Below the pieces are notes generated by a model that had not been told where the DNA came from, did not search any database, and saw only the letters and a list, made by a program, of their open reading frames with translations. Position numbers and translations under genes: made by a program. Below, one piece after another: positions 27,039 through 36,170 of a stretch of DNA of 64,000 bases (position 1 is the first letter of the stretch; the number at the start of each line of letters is the position of its first letter). The stretch covers positions 682,001-746,000 of the forward strand of contig NZ_JAGSGB010000001.1 in NCBI RefSeq assembly GCF_020092905.1, read 5' to 3'. Source of the stretch: Pacificimonas aurantium. GTDB taxonomy: Bacteria; Pseudomonadota; Alphaproteobacteria; Sphingomonadales; Sphingomonadaceae.

Positions 27039-28688
27039 TCAGTCCACCAGGAAGGGCTCGGTGACGATGTCCGGCTGTGCGCCGACTTTCGATTCCTTCA
27101 CGATCCGCTCGACTTCATCCATGACGGCGGCGTTCTCGATGACGATGCCGTCCTTGATCGTGTGGATGATGCCCTGCGTGCGGTACATGTTGCGATTTTC
27201 GTCCATCTTGATCGCGCCGAAGGGGTACAGGTAGCGGAAGTTCTCCACCGGGTTCCCGTCGACGAGGAGAAGGTCGGCGATATAGCCCTCCTGGATCAGG
27301 CCGAGCTTCGGTTCCTTGATGGTCTTCGCGCTGTTGAACGTTGCGGCCTGCAGCACCTCGAGCGGATGCATGCCGGTTTCCAGCAGCAGCTGCAGTTCGC
27401 GGATGTTGCCGAAACCGCCGGTAGCCCACTGGAAATTATCGTCGGTGCCGAAGGCGACCGTGCCACCGCGATTGTTGAACTCGTAGATCAGGTCGCCCCA
27501 CAGGCCGTACATGTAGAACCATGCGGCCTCGTCCTGCGACGTCCAGTCATACTGGAAGGCAGCGTGGTTGTCGGGGTTGGGCAGGTGCCAGTCCCACAGT
27601 GCCTGGTGCGTATACTTCTCGTGCCAAGGCAGGCCCTGTGCCCGGATAATGTCGCGGTTCGCCTCATAGGTCGCGCGGTTCGGCTGCATGACGACACCGG
27701 TTTCCAGCAGGTCGTCGACGACGTCGTTCAGCAGGCGTTCGCGCGTTTCCGGATTGCGGCCGACCTCTTCCCAGACCATTGCCGCCTCGCGAAAGCGCTT
27801 GTTCTCGTCGAAGAAGTTGTAGTCCGCCGGATAGTCCTGCACGCGGCGGTCGAGCGCGGATTCGGCATAGCCATAATGGTGGACGATCATCGACACGCCG
27901 AGCTGTGCGGCGTCGAGCGCGTGGATCTGCGACGTGCTGGAAGGCTGGACGTGCAGTGCGGTCAGCCCGCCGGCTGCGTCGATCGCCTGCGCCGCAGCCC
28001 CGAACAGGTCGCGGTTCCACGCCAGCTGGTTCAGATAGACCTGGCGGACGCCGTTCGAGATCATCTCTTCCGCGATCTGCGGCGCCAGCGAGGTGTCGGC
28101 GAGCTGCTCTTCGGTATAGTCCGTCTTGCTGCCCCAGCCGTAAAGCGGGAACAGACGCGGCGCGAGAATGCGGTTCGCCTGCTCGTCGGCCAGCTGGTCG
28201 CGCACGCGCTGCTCCTCCGCCGGACCGATGGACGTGACGCCGGTCGCGAGCTGGAGATAATAGATATAGTCGAGCGGCAGCTCATCCTCGCGCAGATGCA
28301 GGTGCAGGTTCAGCATGCCGGGCATGACATATTTGCCGTCGCCCTCGATCACGCGGTCGCCGGTCAGCCGGTCAGCCTCTGCATTTTCGGCATAGGGGAA
28401 ATAGCGCCGCATTTCCTTGATGACGTTGCCGGTGATCAGGATGTCATAGGGTCCGCGCGGCGGGCCGCCATTTCCAGGCACCACCATGACGTTGCGAATC
28501 ACGAGCCGCTTGTAGGGGCCCTGCGCCAGATTTCCGAACGTCTTCGTTTCGGCTGGATTGGGTTTGAGGGCGACCGGGCCCTTTTGCGCGGCGGCGGGCA
28601 TTGCCGTTCCGGCCACAGCCAGCGCGAGCGCCGGCAATGCAATTCGCGTCAGCCATCCGGCCGCGCGCGTGAATGATGTACCAGACAT
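27039..28688 (-). CDS. Exported amidohydrolase, paralogue 2, with altered bridging-lysine position
   Basis: 549 residues from the ATG at 28688 (AAAGGGGG upstream). Signal peptide to about residue 35 (AMPAAAQKG). Amidohydrolase fold with HxH in MLNLHLHLRED and histidines in TALHVQPSS and VHHYGYAES, and an Asp in FGTDDNFQW. Where paralogue 1 has the carboxylated lysine in GIKLSNN, this protein reads QVYLNQL, so lysine is replaced by tyrosine. That suggests a mononuclear or otherwise different metal centre. Third gene of the DUF885 transcription unit, 42 bp after the lipoprotein gene. Confidence 0.83.
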   Translation of the reverse strand: MSGTSFTRAAGWLTRIALPALALAVAGTAMPAAAQKGPVALKPNPAETKTFGNLAQGPYKRLVIRNVMVVPGNGGPPRGPYDILITGNVIKEMRRYFPYAENAEADRLTGDRVIEGDGKYVMPGMLNLHLHLREDELPLDYIYYLQLATGVTSIGPAEEQRVRDQLADEQANRILAPRLFPLYGWGSKTDYTEEQLADTSLAPQIAEEMISNGVRQVYLNQLAWNRDLFGAAAQAIDAAGGLTALHVQPSSTSQIHALDAAQLGVSMIVHHYGYAESALDRRVQDYPADYNFFDENKRFREAAMVWEEVGRNPETRERLLNDVVDDLLETGVVMQPNRATYEANRDIIRAQGLPWHEKYTHQALWDWHLPNPDNHAAFQYDWTSQDEAAWFYMYGLWGDLIYEFNNRGGTVAFGTDDNFQWATGGFGNIRELQLLLETGMHPLEVLQAATFNSAKTIKEPKLGLIQEGYIADLLLVDGNPVENFRYLYPFGAIKMDENRNMYRTQGIIHTIKDGIVIENAAVMDEVERIVKESKVGAQPDIVTEPFLVD

Positions 28689-28729
28689 AAGTCCCCCTTT
28701 TCTCCCGTTCCCGGCCGATCCCTCTCGGC

Positions 28730-29290
28730 CTAGCTTTCCGTTTCCCCGGATTCTTCGGGCGCCTCCCCGCCTTCCTCCTCGAAGGGCGTTTCGACCGCCG
28801 AGACATGATTGAGCGCGATGACCCAGTCGCCGTCCACCTTGCGCATCAGACGTGTGTTGATTCCCCACAGCGGATGTTCCGGCCGGTCGAGGTGGAACTT
28901 CGTGATGAGCTGCGCCGCGTCGGGCGCCAGCATCCACACCTCCGGTTCGTAGAAGGTCAACGTGCCGCGTTTTTCGGGATCTCGGCCATAGTCGCGGATG
29001 TAATGATCGAGGGTGCCCTGCCAGCCATCCTGGAAGCGTCCCCGCGAGACGAACACGATGTCGGGGTTCAGGAACCCCTGCATATAGCCTTCGTAGTCGC
29101 CGACGTTCCAGGCCGCCTGCATGCGATCGCTCACTGCGATGATGGCGGCCTTCTCGGCCTCCTCGTCAAAGCTTGCCGCTTGCGGCGCGGCGCCGTCTCC
29201 GTCGTTTACCTCGCCGGCGGCATCGCAGCTCGCGAGCAGGAGCATGGCGGGAAGGAGCGCAGAGAAGCCCCGGCGGCTATGGCGCGACAT
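28730..29290 (-). CDS. SnoaL/DUF4440-type lipoprotein
   Basis: 186 residues: signal peptide with lipobox LLASC (Cys near residue 22) followed by one NTF2-like domain (about 40-165) containing AIIAVSDRMQAAWNVGDYEG and the typical ending KVDGDWVIALNHVS. DUF4440 domains are small ligand-binding or enzyme cradles. It overlaps the end of the DUF885 gene by 14 bp, so both are cotranslated. Envelope location with a peptidase suggests a helper or substrate-binding role, which is inference only. Confidence 0.85.
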   Translation of the reverse strand: MSRHSRRGFSALLPAMLLLASCDAAGEVNDGDGAAPQAASFDEEAEKAAIIAVSDRMQAAWNVGDYEGYMQGFLNPDIVFVSRGRFQDGWQGTLDHYIRDYGRDPEKRGTLTFYEPEVWMLAPDAAQLITKFHLDRPEHPLWGINTRLMRKVDGDWVIALNHVSAVETPFEEEGGEAPEESGETES

Positions 29291-31085
29291 TGTGCAGGGC
29301 CTTCTGGTCCTCGATCCAGCGGCGCATTTCCGCTTCCAGCGTATCGAGCGGTACTGAGCCGAGATTGAGGAGAGTGTCGTGGAACGGCCTCTGGTCGAAG
29401 GCCGGGCCCAGTTCTTCCTGCGCTTCGGCGCGGAGACGGCGGATCGTCAATTCGCCGAGCTTGTAGGCAAGGGCCTGTCCCGGCCAGGCGATATACCGGT
29501 CGATCTCATTCTCGACATCGGCCTGGGCAAGTGCGGTGTTGGCGAGCAGATAGTCGATCGCCTGCTGCCGGCTCCAGCCATAATGATGGATTCCCGTGTC
29601 GATGACGAGGCGCGCGGCGCGCCACATCTCGAAGGTCTGGCGGCCGAACTCTTCATAGGGCGTGTCGTAGACGCCGAGGACTGTCCCCAGCCACTCGCAG
29701 TAAAGCCCCCAGCCCTCGCCATAGCCGGAAAAATAGGTCTGTCGGCGAAAGTCGGGCCTGTCGGGAGCTTCCAGCGCCATCGCTGCCTGGTGGCTGTGGC
29801 CGGGCACGCACTCGTGCAGGGTCAGCGCGGTCAGGTTGTAGAGCGGCCGCGACGGCAGGTCGTAGGTGTTCATCAGGCAGGATTCGAGCCCGCCGCGTCC
29901 GGATGTGTAGATCGGCGCGATCTCGTCCGGCACTGGCAGGATCGTAAAGCGGTAGCGCGGCAGAACCGTGAACAGGTCCTTCAGCTTCCCGTCGACGCGC
30001 TTCGCCACATAGGCCGAGAAGGAAAGGAGCTCCTTCGGCGTTTCGGCATAGAATTGCGCATCGGTGCGCAGAAACTCGAGAAATTCGTCGAAGCTGCCCT
30101 CGAAGCCTGTCTCCGCAATCGTCCGCTCCATGTCGGCGCGAATGCGGGCCACCTCCTCCAGGCCGATCTGGTGGATCTCCTCGGCCGTCAGGTCGAGCGT
30201 CGTATATTCGCGGATCTGCGACTGGTAGAATGCGGGGCCGTCGGGCAGCGATTCCGCCATGATATTGTCGCGCGCATTCGGCATGTATTCCTCGCGCATG
30301 AAGGCGAGGAGATTGGTGTAGGCCGGTGCAACCTGCTCGCGCACCACGGTTTCCGCGTCCGCCAGCAGCGCCGCCTGCTGCTCGGGCGGGATCGAAGACG
30401 GCATGTTGCGGAAGGTCTTCAGGAACGGGTTGTCGGCGCCTGCGGCGGTGAAGGGTACCATCGTTTCGTCGCGACCGATCGTCGAGACCTTCGGAACAGT
30501 GTAGCCGCGCGCGAGACCGGCGCGCATGTTGACGATATTCTCGTCGAAGAAGCGCGGAATGTCGCGCATGCGCCCCAGCAGCTTTTCGTAGTCTTCCACC
30601 GCGGACGGCGGCGTGCGCGGATTCAGGCCGCCCCAGAAGAAGGTGTCGCTGTTGAATGGCGCTTCGTAGCGCTTGTAGCGCAGGTTGTTCGCCTCGGCTT
30701 CCAGCTTGGTGCGGAAAACGGCGTAGTTGATGCGCTCTTCGGGAGACAGCGCGTCGACATCGATCTCGTCAAGCTTTGCCAGCACGTCGTCCCAATAGGC
30801 GAGGCGGCGCGCCTGCGCTTCGGCCGTCACGGAGGGGAAGCGGTCGGAGGCCGTCGACCTGCCGCTCTCGTCGACCTCGCGGGCGAACTCATCCGCGCGC
30901 CAGGCCCATTCAGCTTCGTACAGCGCCTTCAGCGCCGCATCTTCGGCCGTCGCGGCGCTCGCGGTTGCCGTGTCCGTGGCCGTGGCTGCGACCGTTTCCG
31001 CCGCGGCCTGGGCGAGTGCGGGACTCGCTGCGCTGGCCAGTAAAGCTGCGGCGATGCTGCGCAGAACGGCTTTGCTGAGAGTCAC
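29277..31085 (-). CDS. Exported DUF885 family metallopeptidase
   Basis: 602 residues with a signal peptide (cleavage near ASPALA-QA) and an Ala/Thr-rich linker. The gluzincin-like zinc motif is LHECVPGHSHQ (HExxxGH) near residue 420, with the third ligand region in GYGEGWGLYCEWLG, and TGIHHYGWSRQQAIDYLLANT following, as usual for DUF885. Such proteins are mainly uncharacterised; experimentally studied relatives are dipeptidases or carboxypeptidases. First gene of a unit with the DUF4440 lipoprotein and amidohydrolase 2; operator site b lies 55 bp upstream. Confidence 0.88.
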   Translation of the reverse strand: MTLSKAVLRSIAAALLASAASPALAQAAAETVAATATDTATASAATAEDAALKALYEAEWAWRADEFAREVDESGRSTASDRFPSVTAEAQARRLAYWDDVLAKLDEIDVDALSPEERINYAVFRTKLEAEANNLRYKRYEAPFNSDTFFWGGLNPRTPPSAVEDYEKLLGRMRDIPRFFDENIVNMRAGLARGYTVPKVSTIGRDETMVPFTAAGADNPFLKTFRNMPSSIPPEQQAALLADAETVVREQVAPAYTNLLAFMREEYMPNARDNIMAESLPDGPAFYQSQIREYTTLDLTAEEIHQIGLEEVARIRADMERTIAETGFEGSFDEFLEFLRTDAQFYAETPKELLSFSAYVAKRVDGKLKDLFTVLPRYRFTILPVPDEIAPIYTSGRGGLESCLMNTYDLPSRPLYNLTALTLHECVPGHSHQAAMALEAPDRPDFRRQTYFSGYGEGWGLYCEWLGTVLGVYDTPYEEFGRQTFEMWRAARLVIDTGIHHYGWSRQQAIDYLLANTALAQADVENEIDRYIAWPGQALAYKLGELTIRRLRAEAQEELGPAFDQRPFHDTLLNLGSVPLDTLEAEMRRWIEDQKALHNVAP

Positions 31086-31139
31086 GTTCGATATCCCCTT
31101 GCGAATACCCGGCCGAACCGGATCGTCCCCAATTATGGA

Positions 31140-31152
31140 GTATACGATATAC
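31140..31152 (-). promoter_or_regulatory. GTATAC-type operator (site b)
   Basis: GTATACGATATAC, the best match to the shared element and a perfect inverted repeat GTATA-CGA-TATAC, in the 82-bp gap between the GH127-like gene and the DUF885 gene it precedes. Confidence 0.65.
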
Positions 31153-31167
31153 GCTCAACTGATCACG

Positions 31168-33540
31168 TCAAGCCGCGTCGGCGCGCAGCATGCGGCAGCC
31201 GAACACGGGCCCCGCGCGGTCATGACCCTCTGCTGGCTGGAAGCGAATCAGGACCGACTCGCGCCCCGCGGTCAGGCGTTCGGGCAAGGCGTAACTCTCG
31301 GTGAAAAAGGCCCCCGGATGCGATCCGGTCAGCTCCTGTGTGGCCACCCGTTCGCCGTCGACCAGGATGTCGAAGGTGCGGTCGCGGTCTTCACCCCAAT
31401 AGGTGGCCTGCAGCAGCATCGGGCCCTCGTCGACCTCCATGCGGAACGAGAAGAAGCCGTCGTCGCGCGCGTCGCGGCCGTGCACCCCGCGATAGGTATG
31501 GGTGTAGCTGTATTTCGCCTCCAGCTGATGGTCGCGTTCGGGCTGCATTTCGCCCAGGTGCATGACATCGACCGAGCGCCGCACGAGCGCCGCCAATTGC
31601 GCTTGTTCCGCGGTATAGGCTTCGCGGCTCGCGGCCCATCCTGCTTCGTCGAACCGGGGGAAGTAGACGGCGGTGCGCCGGTGCCGCTGCTGAAAAAACG
31701 GCGCGAAATCGAGGGCCTCGGGCCGCGCCGCCGTCGTCCGGTAGGTCGCCGCACCGCCCGGCACCTTTTTTACGTCGCGAAGAATTGCGGGAGAGACGAG
31801 CGCCGGCGCGGGCCCCTCGAAGGGGGCCTGCGTCGATCCCATGTCCGCGGCCAGCACAAGCGGCCCATGAAGGAGCGCGACGATGTCGGGGTCGTCCGGG
31901 GTCGGCTCCAGCCGCAGCGCCATGGGCAGGATCAACGTCACCTTATCGCCGGTCTTCCAGCGACGTCTTATGAGGGCGTAGCCGTCGGGCGCTTCGGCGC
32001 TGACTTTTTTTTCGTTCACCGAAAGGGCGGCAGTCTCGCACCAGCCGGGAATGCGCAGCGCGAGCGTGAACTCGGCATTCGCATTCACTTCGTCGACCAG
32101 GATGTCGATGGTTTCGGAGAAGGGATAGCCAGTCTCCATACGCAGCACGGCGCCCGCCGCGTCGACCCTCGCAACTGAGGGGATGTAGAGATTGGCGAAG
32201 ATCGTGTCGCCGCCCTGCCACCAGATCGAATCGCCGTGTTTGGCATGGGTTTCCATCCCCGACCCGACGCAGCACCAGAAGCTGTCGAACGGTGTCGACC
32301 ATTCGCGGTGCGAGCCCGACATGATCGGCACCATATAGGCGAACATCCCCGTCTCCGGATCCTGATGTGCGAGCATGTGGTTGAGGTGGGCGCGCTCATA
32401 ATAGTCGAACAGCCGGGCCTGCGGCGTCCAGGCGAACAGGTGCCGGCTCAGCTTCAGCATGTTGTAGGTGTTGCAGCTCTCGCAGGTCTGTTCGGTGATG
32501 TGCTGCGAGATGGTGTTGGGCGAGGGGAAATATTCCCGGTCGGCGTTGCCCCCGATGACATAGGTGTAGCCCTCGATTACCGTGGTCCAGAAATATTCCG
32601 CTGCCGTTCGGTGCGACGCCTTGCCGGTCAGTTCATGCAGCCGCGCGAGGCCGATGACCTTCGGGATCTGCGTGTTGGCGTGGACGAAGTAGAGCGGGTT
32701 TTCGCGTTCGCTCAGCGGGTCGAGGATCTCTCGGTGCCGCAGCCGCTCGGCAAGGGCGAGCCAATTCGCATCGCCCGTACGCGCGTGCAGTTCGGCGAAA
32801 CTCTCGTTGATGCCGCCATGCTCGCAGTCGAGAACCTCCTGAACTTCAGCGTCGGTCAGCGCGGCAAATACCGACTCGATATAGCCGCCGAGACCAACTG
32901 CGATCGCGAGCGCCTGTTCGTTCCCGACGAGGTCCTGCGCGTGGAACAGACCCGCGAACAGCTTGTGCCAATTGTAGAAGGGCACCCAGCAGCCGTTGAG
33001 GTCGAATCCGGCCGAGCGGATGTCGCCGGCCATGATTTCCGGGAAGATTGCGCGCCCGTCCTCGATCAGGTCGCCGTCGCGCCGCGTGAATCCGGCGACG
33101 TAGCCGTCACCTTCGGCAGCCTGCGCTTCTGCAAGCGCAGACACGATATAGTTCACCCGCGCCGCGCACTCCGCATCTCCCGTCTGCGCATGCATCAGCG
33201 ACAGGGCAGTGAGATAATGGCCAAGCGTATGCCCGGCGATCGTGTCGCTTTCCCAGCCGCCATAGGGCTCGCCCGATACCGGCAACCCCGCATGTTTGCG
33301 AAAATTGTGCAGCAGGCGGTCGGGCTCGAGCCGCAGCAGATAGGCCCGGTTCGCCTCGATCGCATCGAGAAAGGGAGAGGGCAGTAGCCGGACCCTCTCC
33401 AAAGGCAGCGGCTGCGCCGAAGAAGGCAGGCGAGAAGACGCCATGACCGCCTTTGCGCCGCCTACGCCCGCTGCGACTGCGCCCGCGGCCGCTCCCATCA
33501 ACAGGGCGCGGCGCGTCGGCTGGATGGTGCGGCAAGTCAT
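31168..33540 (-). CDS. Exported GH127/GH146-type beta-L-arabinofuranosidase (DUF1680)
   Basis: 790 residues. Tat-like signal (PTRRALLMGAAAG) then an (alpha/alpha)6 barrel typical of DUF1680 proteins. In the characterised GH127 enzyme HypBA1 of Bifidobacterium longum a glutamate and three cysteines bind zinc, one cysteine being the nucleophile. Matching residues here are Glu354 and Cys356 in QTCESCNTYN, Cys423-Cys424 in SFWCCVGSGME, and Glu336 (ADREYF) as likely acid/base. HypBA1 acts on beta-L-arabinofuranose linked to hydroxyproline in extensin, which fits a hydroxyproline locus well. Other GH127/146 members act on pectic side chains, so the substrate is inferred. Single gene with its own operator (site c). 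Confidence 0.88.
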   Translation of the reverse strand: MTCRTIQPTRRALLMGAAAGAVAAGVGGAKAVMASSRLPSSAQPLPLERVRLLPSPFLDAIEANRAYLLRLEPDRLLHNFRKHAGLPVSGEPYGGWESDTIAGHTLGHYLTALSLMHAQTGDAECAARVNYIVSALAEAQAAEGDGYVAGFTRRDGDLIEDGRAIFPEIMAGDIRSAGFDLNGCWVPFYNWHKLFAGLFHAQDLVGNEQALAIAVGLGGYIESVFAALTDAEVQEVLDCEHGGINESFAELHARTGDANWLALAERLRHREILDPLSERENPLYFVHANTQIPKVIGLARLHELTGKASHRTAAEYFWTTVIEGYTYVIGGNADREYFPSPNTISQHITEQTCESCNTYNMLKLSRHLFAWTPQARLFDYYERAHLNHMLAHQDPETGMFAYMVPIMSGSHREWSTPFDSFWCCVGSGMETHAKHGDSIWWQGGDTIFANLYIPSVARVDAAGAVLRMETGYPFSETIDILVDEVNANAEFTLALRIPGWCETAALSVNEKKVSAEAPDGYALIRRRWKTGDKVTLILPMALRLEPTPDDPDIVALLHGPLVLAADMGSTQAPFEGPAPALVSPAILRDVKKVPGGAATYRTTAARPEALDFAPFFQQRHRRTAVYFPRFDEAGWAASREAYTAEQAQLAALVRRSVDVMHLGEMQPERDHQLEAKYSYTHTYRGVHGRDARDDGFFSFRMEVDEGPMLLQATYWGEDRDRTFDILVDGERVATQELTGSHPGAFFTESYALPERLTAGRESVLIRFQPAEGHDRAGPVFGCRMLRADAA

Positions 33541-33566
33541 AAGTGGTTCCCCGGAAATCCCTCATA

Positions 33567-33582
33567 CAAAATCGTATACGAT
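33567..33582 (-). promoter_or_regulatory. GTATAC-type operator (site c)
   Basis: Perfect 12-bp palindrome ATCGTATACGAT at 33571-33582, which extends leftward as GTATACGATTTTG on the minus strand. It lies about 30 bp upstream of the GH127-type gene start, between that gene and the convergently placed end of the M24 gene. Confidence 0.6.
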
Positions 33583-33645
33583 GCTGCACCAAGGCGGGGG
33601 GGGGCGCAAGCCTTCACGGCCCCGTGGCCGGGCCTCTGGGGAGGA

Positions 33646-34842
33646 TCAAGCGACCGGCAGGTCGATGGCGGGCTGCGGCGGCGTGAACCACTCGGCGCCT
33701 GTATCGGTAACGTGGAAGTGGTCCTCGAGCCTGACGCCGAAGCGGTCGGGCACGACGATCATGGGTTCATTGGAAAAGCACATGCCGGGCTTCAGCTCGG
33801 TGCGGTCGCCGCGCACCAGATAGGCCGCTTCGTGAATCGACAGGCCGATGCCGTGCCCGGTGCGGTGCGGAACGCCGGGAAGCCGGTAGTCGGGCCCCAG
33901 CCCGGCCTTTTCTACCACTTGGCGGGCGGCGGCATCGACATCCTCCGCGGCAACGCCCGGTTTCGCCGCCGCAAAGGCAGCCGCCTGGGCTTCCTTCTCA
34001 AGGTCCCAGATCCGCCGCTGCTCGTCGCTGGGCGTGCCGAAGGCATAGGTGCGAGTAATGTCCGAATGATATCCGCCCACCTGGCAGCCCGTGTCCACCA
34101 GGACGAGATCGCCCGGTTCCAGAACCGACTCGCCGGGCAGGCCGTGCGGGAAGGCGGTGGAGCGGCCGAACTGCACGATACAGAAACTGTTTCCCGCGGC
34201 GCCAAGGGCGCGGTGGGCGTCCTCGATGAAGCGCCGCACTTCGGTGGCTGTAATTCCCTCTCGCATGATGCGCGCGGTGCGCTTGTGCACTTCCAGCGTC
34301 ATCGACTTTGCCTGCTGCATGAGCGCCAGTTCGGCGGGCGACTTGATCTGGCGGCAGCCGTCGATGACCGGCGCGCCGCTGACATAGTCGAGAGACGGCG
34401 CTGCCTTGGCGACGGAATCCGCCATGCCGAAGGAGAGGTCGGGGTCGACCGCGACGGTCTTCCCGCCGCAGGCGGAAAGCGCATCAGCCACCAAGGCTGC
34501 GGGGCTTTCCTCCTCCTGCCACAGGCTCGTTTCGGCCTCGATTTTCAGGTCGGCCTGCAACGAACCGAGTTCGAAAAAGGGGCAGACGATGATCGGATCG
34601 CCCTTCACCGGCAATATCATGGCGATCATGCGCTCGGTCGCCCCCCAGGGCACCCCGGCGAAGTAGCGCAGGCTCTGCCCGGCACCGACGACCAGGGCAT
34701 CGGCCCCGATCTCCGCGGTCAGGTGCTGTGCCTTCTGCAGGCGGGCGCGATATTCCTCCGGGGCGATGGCGGGCGCGGGCGTGGTCCAGGGCGAGAGGTT
34801 CGCCAGTTCGGCCTCGCGGTTCGATCCTCCGATTGCGCTCAT
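33646..34842 (-). CDS. M24 family aminopeptidase P/prolidase-like protein, cytosolic
   Basis: 398 residues, creatinase-type N-domain (about 1-165) plus pita-bread catalytic domain. All five metal ligands of M24 are present: Asp250 (LVDTGCQVGG), Asp261 (HSDITRTY), His330 (HRTGHGIGL), Glu359 (FSNEPMI) and Glu373 (VRLEDHF). No signal peptide, so cytosolic. Enzymes of this type cut Xaa-Pro bonds; in this locus Xaa-hydroxyproline dipeptides are the likely substrate. The ATG overlaps the stop of the D-amino-acid dehydrogenase gene by four bases. Confidence 0.92.
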   Translation of the reverse strand: MSAIGGSNREAELANLSPWTTPAPAIAPEEYRARLQKAQHLTAEIGADALVVGAGQSLRYFAGVPWGATERMIAMILPVKGDPIIVCPFFELGSLQADLKIEAETSLWQEEESPAALVADALSACGGKTVAVDPDLSFGMADSVAKAAPSLDYVSGAPVIDGCRQIKSPAELALMQQAKSMTLEVHKRTARIMREGITATEVRRFIEDAHRALGAAGNSFCIVQFGRSTAFPHGLPGESVLEPGDLVLVDTGCQVGGYHSDITRTYAFGTPSDEQRRIWDLEKEAQAAAFAAAKPGVAAEDVDAAARQVVEKAGLGPDYRLPGVPHRTGHGIGLSIHEAAYLVRGDRTELKPGMCFSNEPMIVVPDRFGVRLEDHFHVTDTGAEWFTPPQPAIDLPVA

Positions 34843-36095
34843 AAAAAACCTCCTTTCGTGAATCTTTCGAGGGAGAAGGGGGCAATGTCGACGGCCGTCG
34901 GCTCGCCCGCGCCGAGAGCGGCGATCAGGTCGCCGGTCAGCGCCGACAGCGTCAGGCCCAGATGCTGATGGCCGAACGCATAGTAGAGATTGGACGCCGC
35001 GTCGCTGCGTCCAATGGCGGGTAGATAGTCCGGCAGGGTCGGACGCACTCCCATCCAGCTGCGTCCGGGCAGGTCGACCGGCAGGCCAAGATCGGCGATA
35101 TGTGCCCTTAGGCGCTGCCACTTTCGCGGATCGGGCGGCGCGTCGGGACGTCCGAATTCGACGAACCCCCCGGCCCGTACCCTGTCTTCGAACCGGGTGA
35201 CGATCATGGAGCGGTCCTCGAAGACCAGCGGCGGCAGGTCGGCGGGCCACTCGTCGCCAGCCTCGGCTTCGACATGGTAACCGCGTTCGGCGATGATGGG
35301 CGCCTTGTGGCCGAGCGGGGCGAGCAAGGCTGCCGAGGTATGGCCTGCTGCGACGACGACCATGCCCGCCGCCAGACGTTCGCCGCCGTCGAGCTGCACA
35401 GCACATTCTGCGCCGTTGCGAGCCAGGCCAGCCACTCGTGCTGTCACCATTTCGACGCCGTGCTCGGCTAGCCAGGCCGCCTGCGCGTCGGCAAGGACGC
35501 CGGGATCGATATGTCCGCTATGCAGGAAGCGCACCGCGTCTGCAGGTGGCCTGCCAAGCAGGGCTGTCAGCGCTTCCCTTTCCTGTTCGGTGAGCTCGCG
35601 AAAGGCGCTCGTTTCCGCTGGGAGGCCGCTCCAGTGCGCCCGTCCGGCGTGTGCGGCGGATGTGCTTTCCCACAATAGCAGGTGACCCTCTTCGTACAGC
35701 AGGTCGGGTCGGCCGACCAGCGCTGTCTGCCTTCGCAGAGCAGGCATCGCTTCGCGCAGCGCGGCGGTCAGGGCGGACTTGCCGGCGCGGAACCGCTGCG
35801 ACCGGGCGGCGGCGAGCAGGCGCAGCGAAAAGGGAAGCCAGGCGAAGATCTGACTGGGCGGAAGTGCCACCGGTCCGCCACGAAGGAACAACTTCGTGGG
35901 CAGGTTCCGGACCAGCTTTGCCGAGGCGAGAGGTTCCACCTGTTCCACGGCAATATGGCCCGCATTTCCCCATGAGGCGGCGCGCGGCGCGGCGGACTGT
36001 TCGACCAGCTGCACCCTCGCCCCCCGTGCCGCCAACGCACAGGCACATGCCTGGCCGATCAGACCGCCTCCGACAACGACAGCATCCCTGCTCAT
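34839..36095 (-). CDS. FAD-dependent D-amino-acid (cis-4-hydroxy-D-proline) dehydrogenase
   Basis: 418 residues from MSRDAVVVGGGLIGQACA (ATG at 36095; an in-frame ATG at 36107 would add four residues). DadA-like flavoprotein with the dinucleotide-binding GGGLIGQACACALAARG at the N terminus and the C-terminal FAD signature SWMGVRPTLPDYLPAIG...HQHLGLTLS. In hydroxyproline pathways a protein of this kind oxidises cis-4-hydroxy-D-proline to pyrroline-4-hydroxy-2-carboxylate. Assignment of substrate rests on the epimerase and deaminase genes next door. First gene of a two-gene unit with the prolidase-like gene. Confidence 0.88.
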   Translation of the reverse strand: MSRDAVVVGGGLIGQACACALAARGARVQLVEQSAAPRAASWGNAGHIAVEQVEPLASAKLVRNLPTKLFLRGGPVALPPSQIFAWLPFSLRLLAAARSQRFRAGKSALTAALREAMPALRRQTALVGRPDLLYEEGHLLLWESTSAAHAGRAHWSGLPAETSAFRELTEQEREALTALLGRPPADAVRFLHSGHIDPGVLADAQAAWLAEHGVEMVTARVAGLARNGAECAVQLDGGERLAAGMVVVAAGHTSAALLAPLGHKAPIIAERGYHVEAEAGDEWPADLPPLVFEDRSMIVTRFEDRVRAGGFVEFGRPDAPPDPRKWQRLRAHIADLGLPVDLPGRSWMGVRPTLPDYLPAIGRSDAASNLYYAFGHQHLGLTLSALTGDLIAALGAGEPTAVDIAPFSLERFTKGGFL

Positions 36096-36121
36096 GACGA
36101 CTTCCACTTGCCCACTCGATC

Positions 36122-36134
36122 AGATACCGTATAC
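36122..36134 (-). promoter_or_regulatory. GTATAC-type operator (site d) in a divergent promoter
   Basis: On the minus strand GTATACGGTATCT, in the 75-bp region between the divergent D-amino-acid dehydrogenase (start 36095) and DapA-like deaminase (start 36171) genes. One bound site could control both core catabolic units. Confidence 0.6.
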
Positions 36135-36170
36135 GAAAATAGAAACCGAATTCCAGCATAGGGGGCAGTT

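Noticed and set aside
27610-27615. GTATAC inside amidohydrolase paralogue 2
   Set aside because: Lies within a coding region with no extended match, likewise the copy at 63152 inside sufD.
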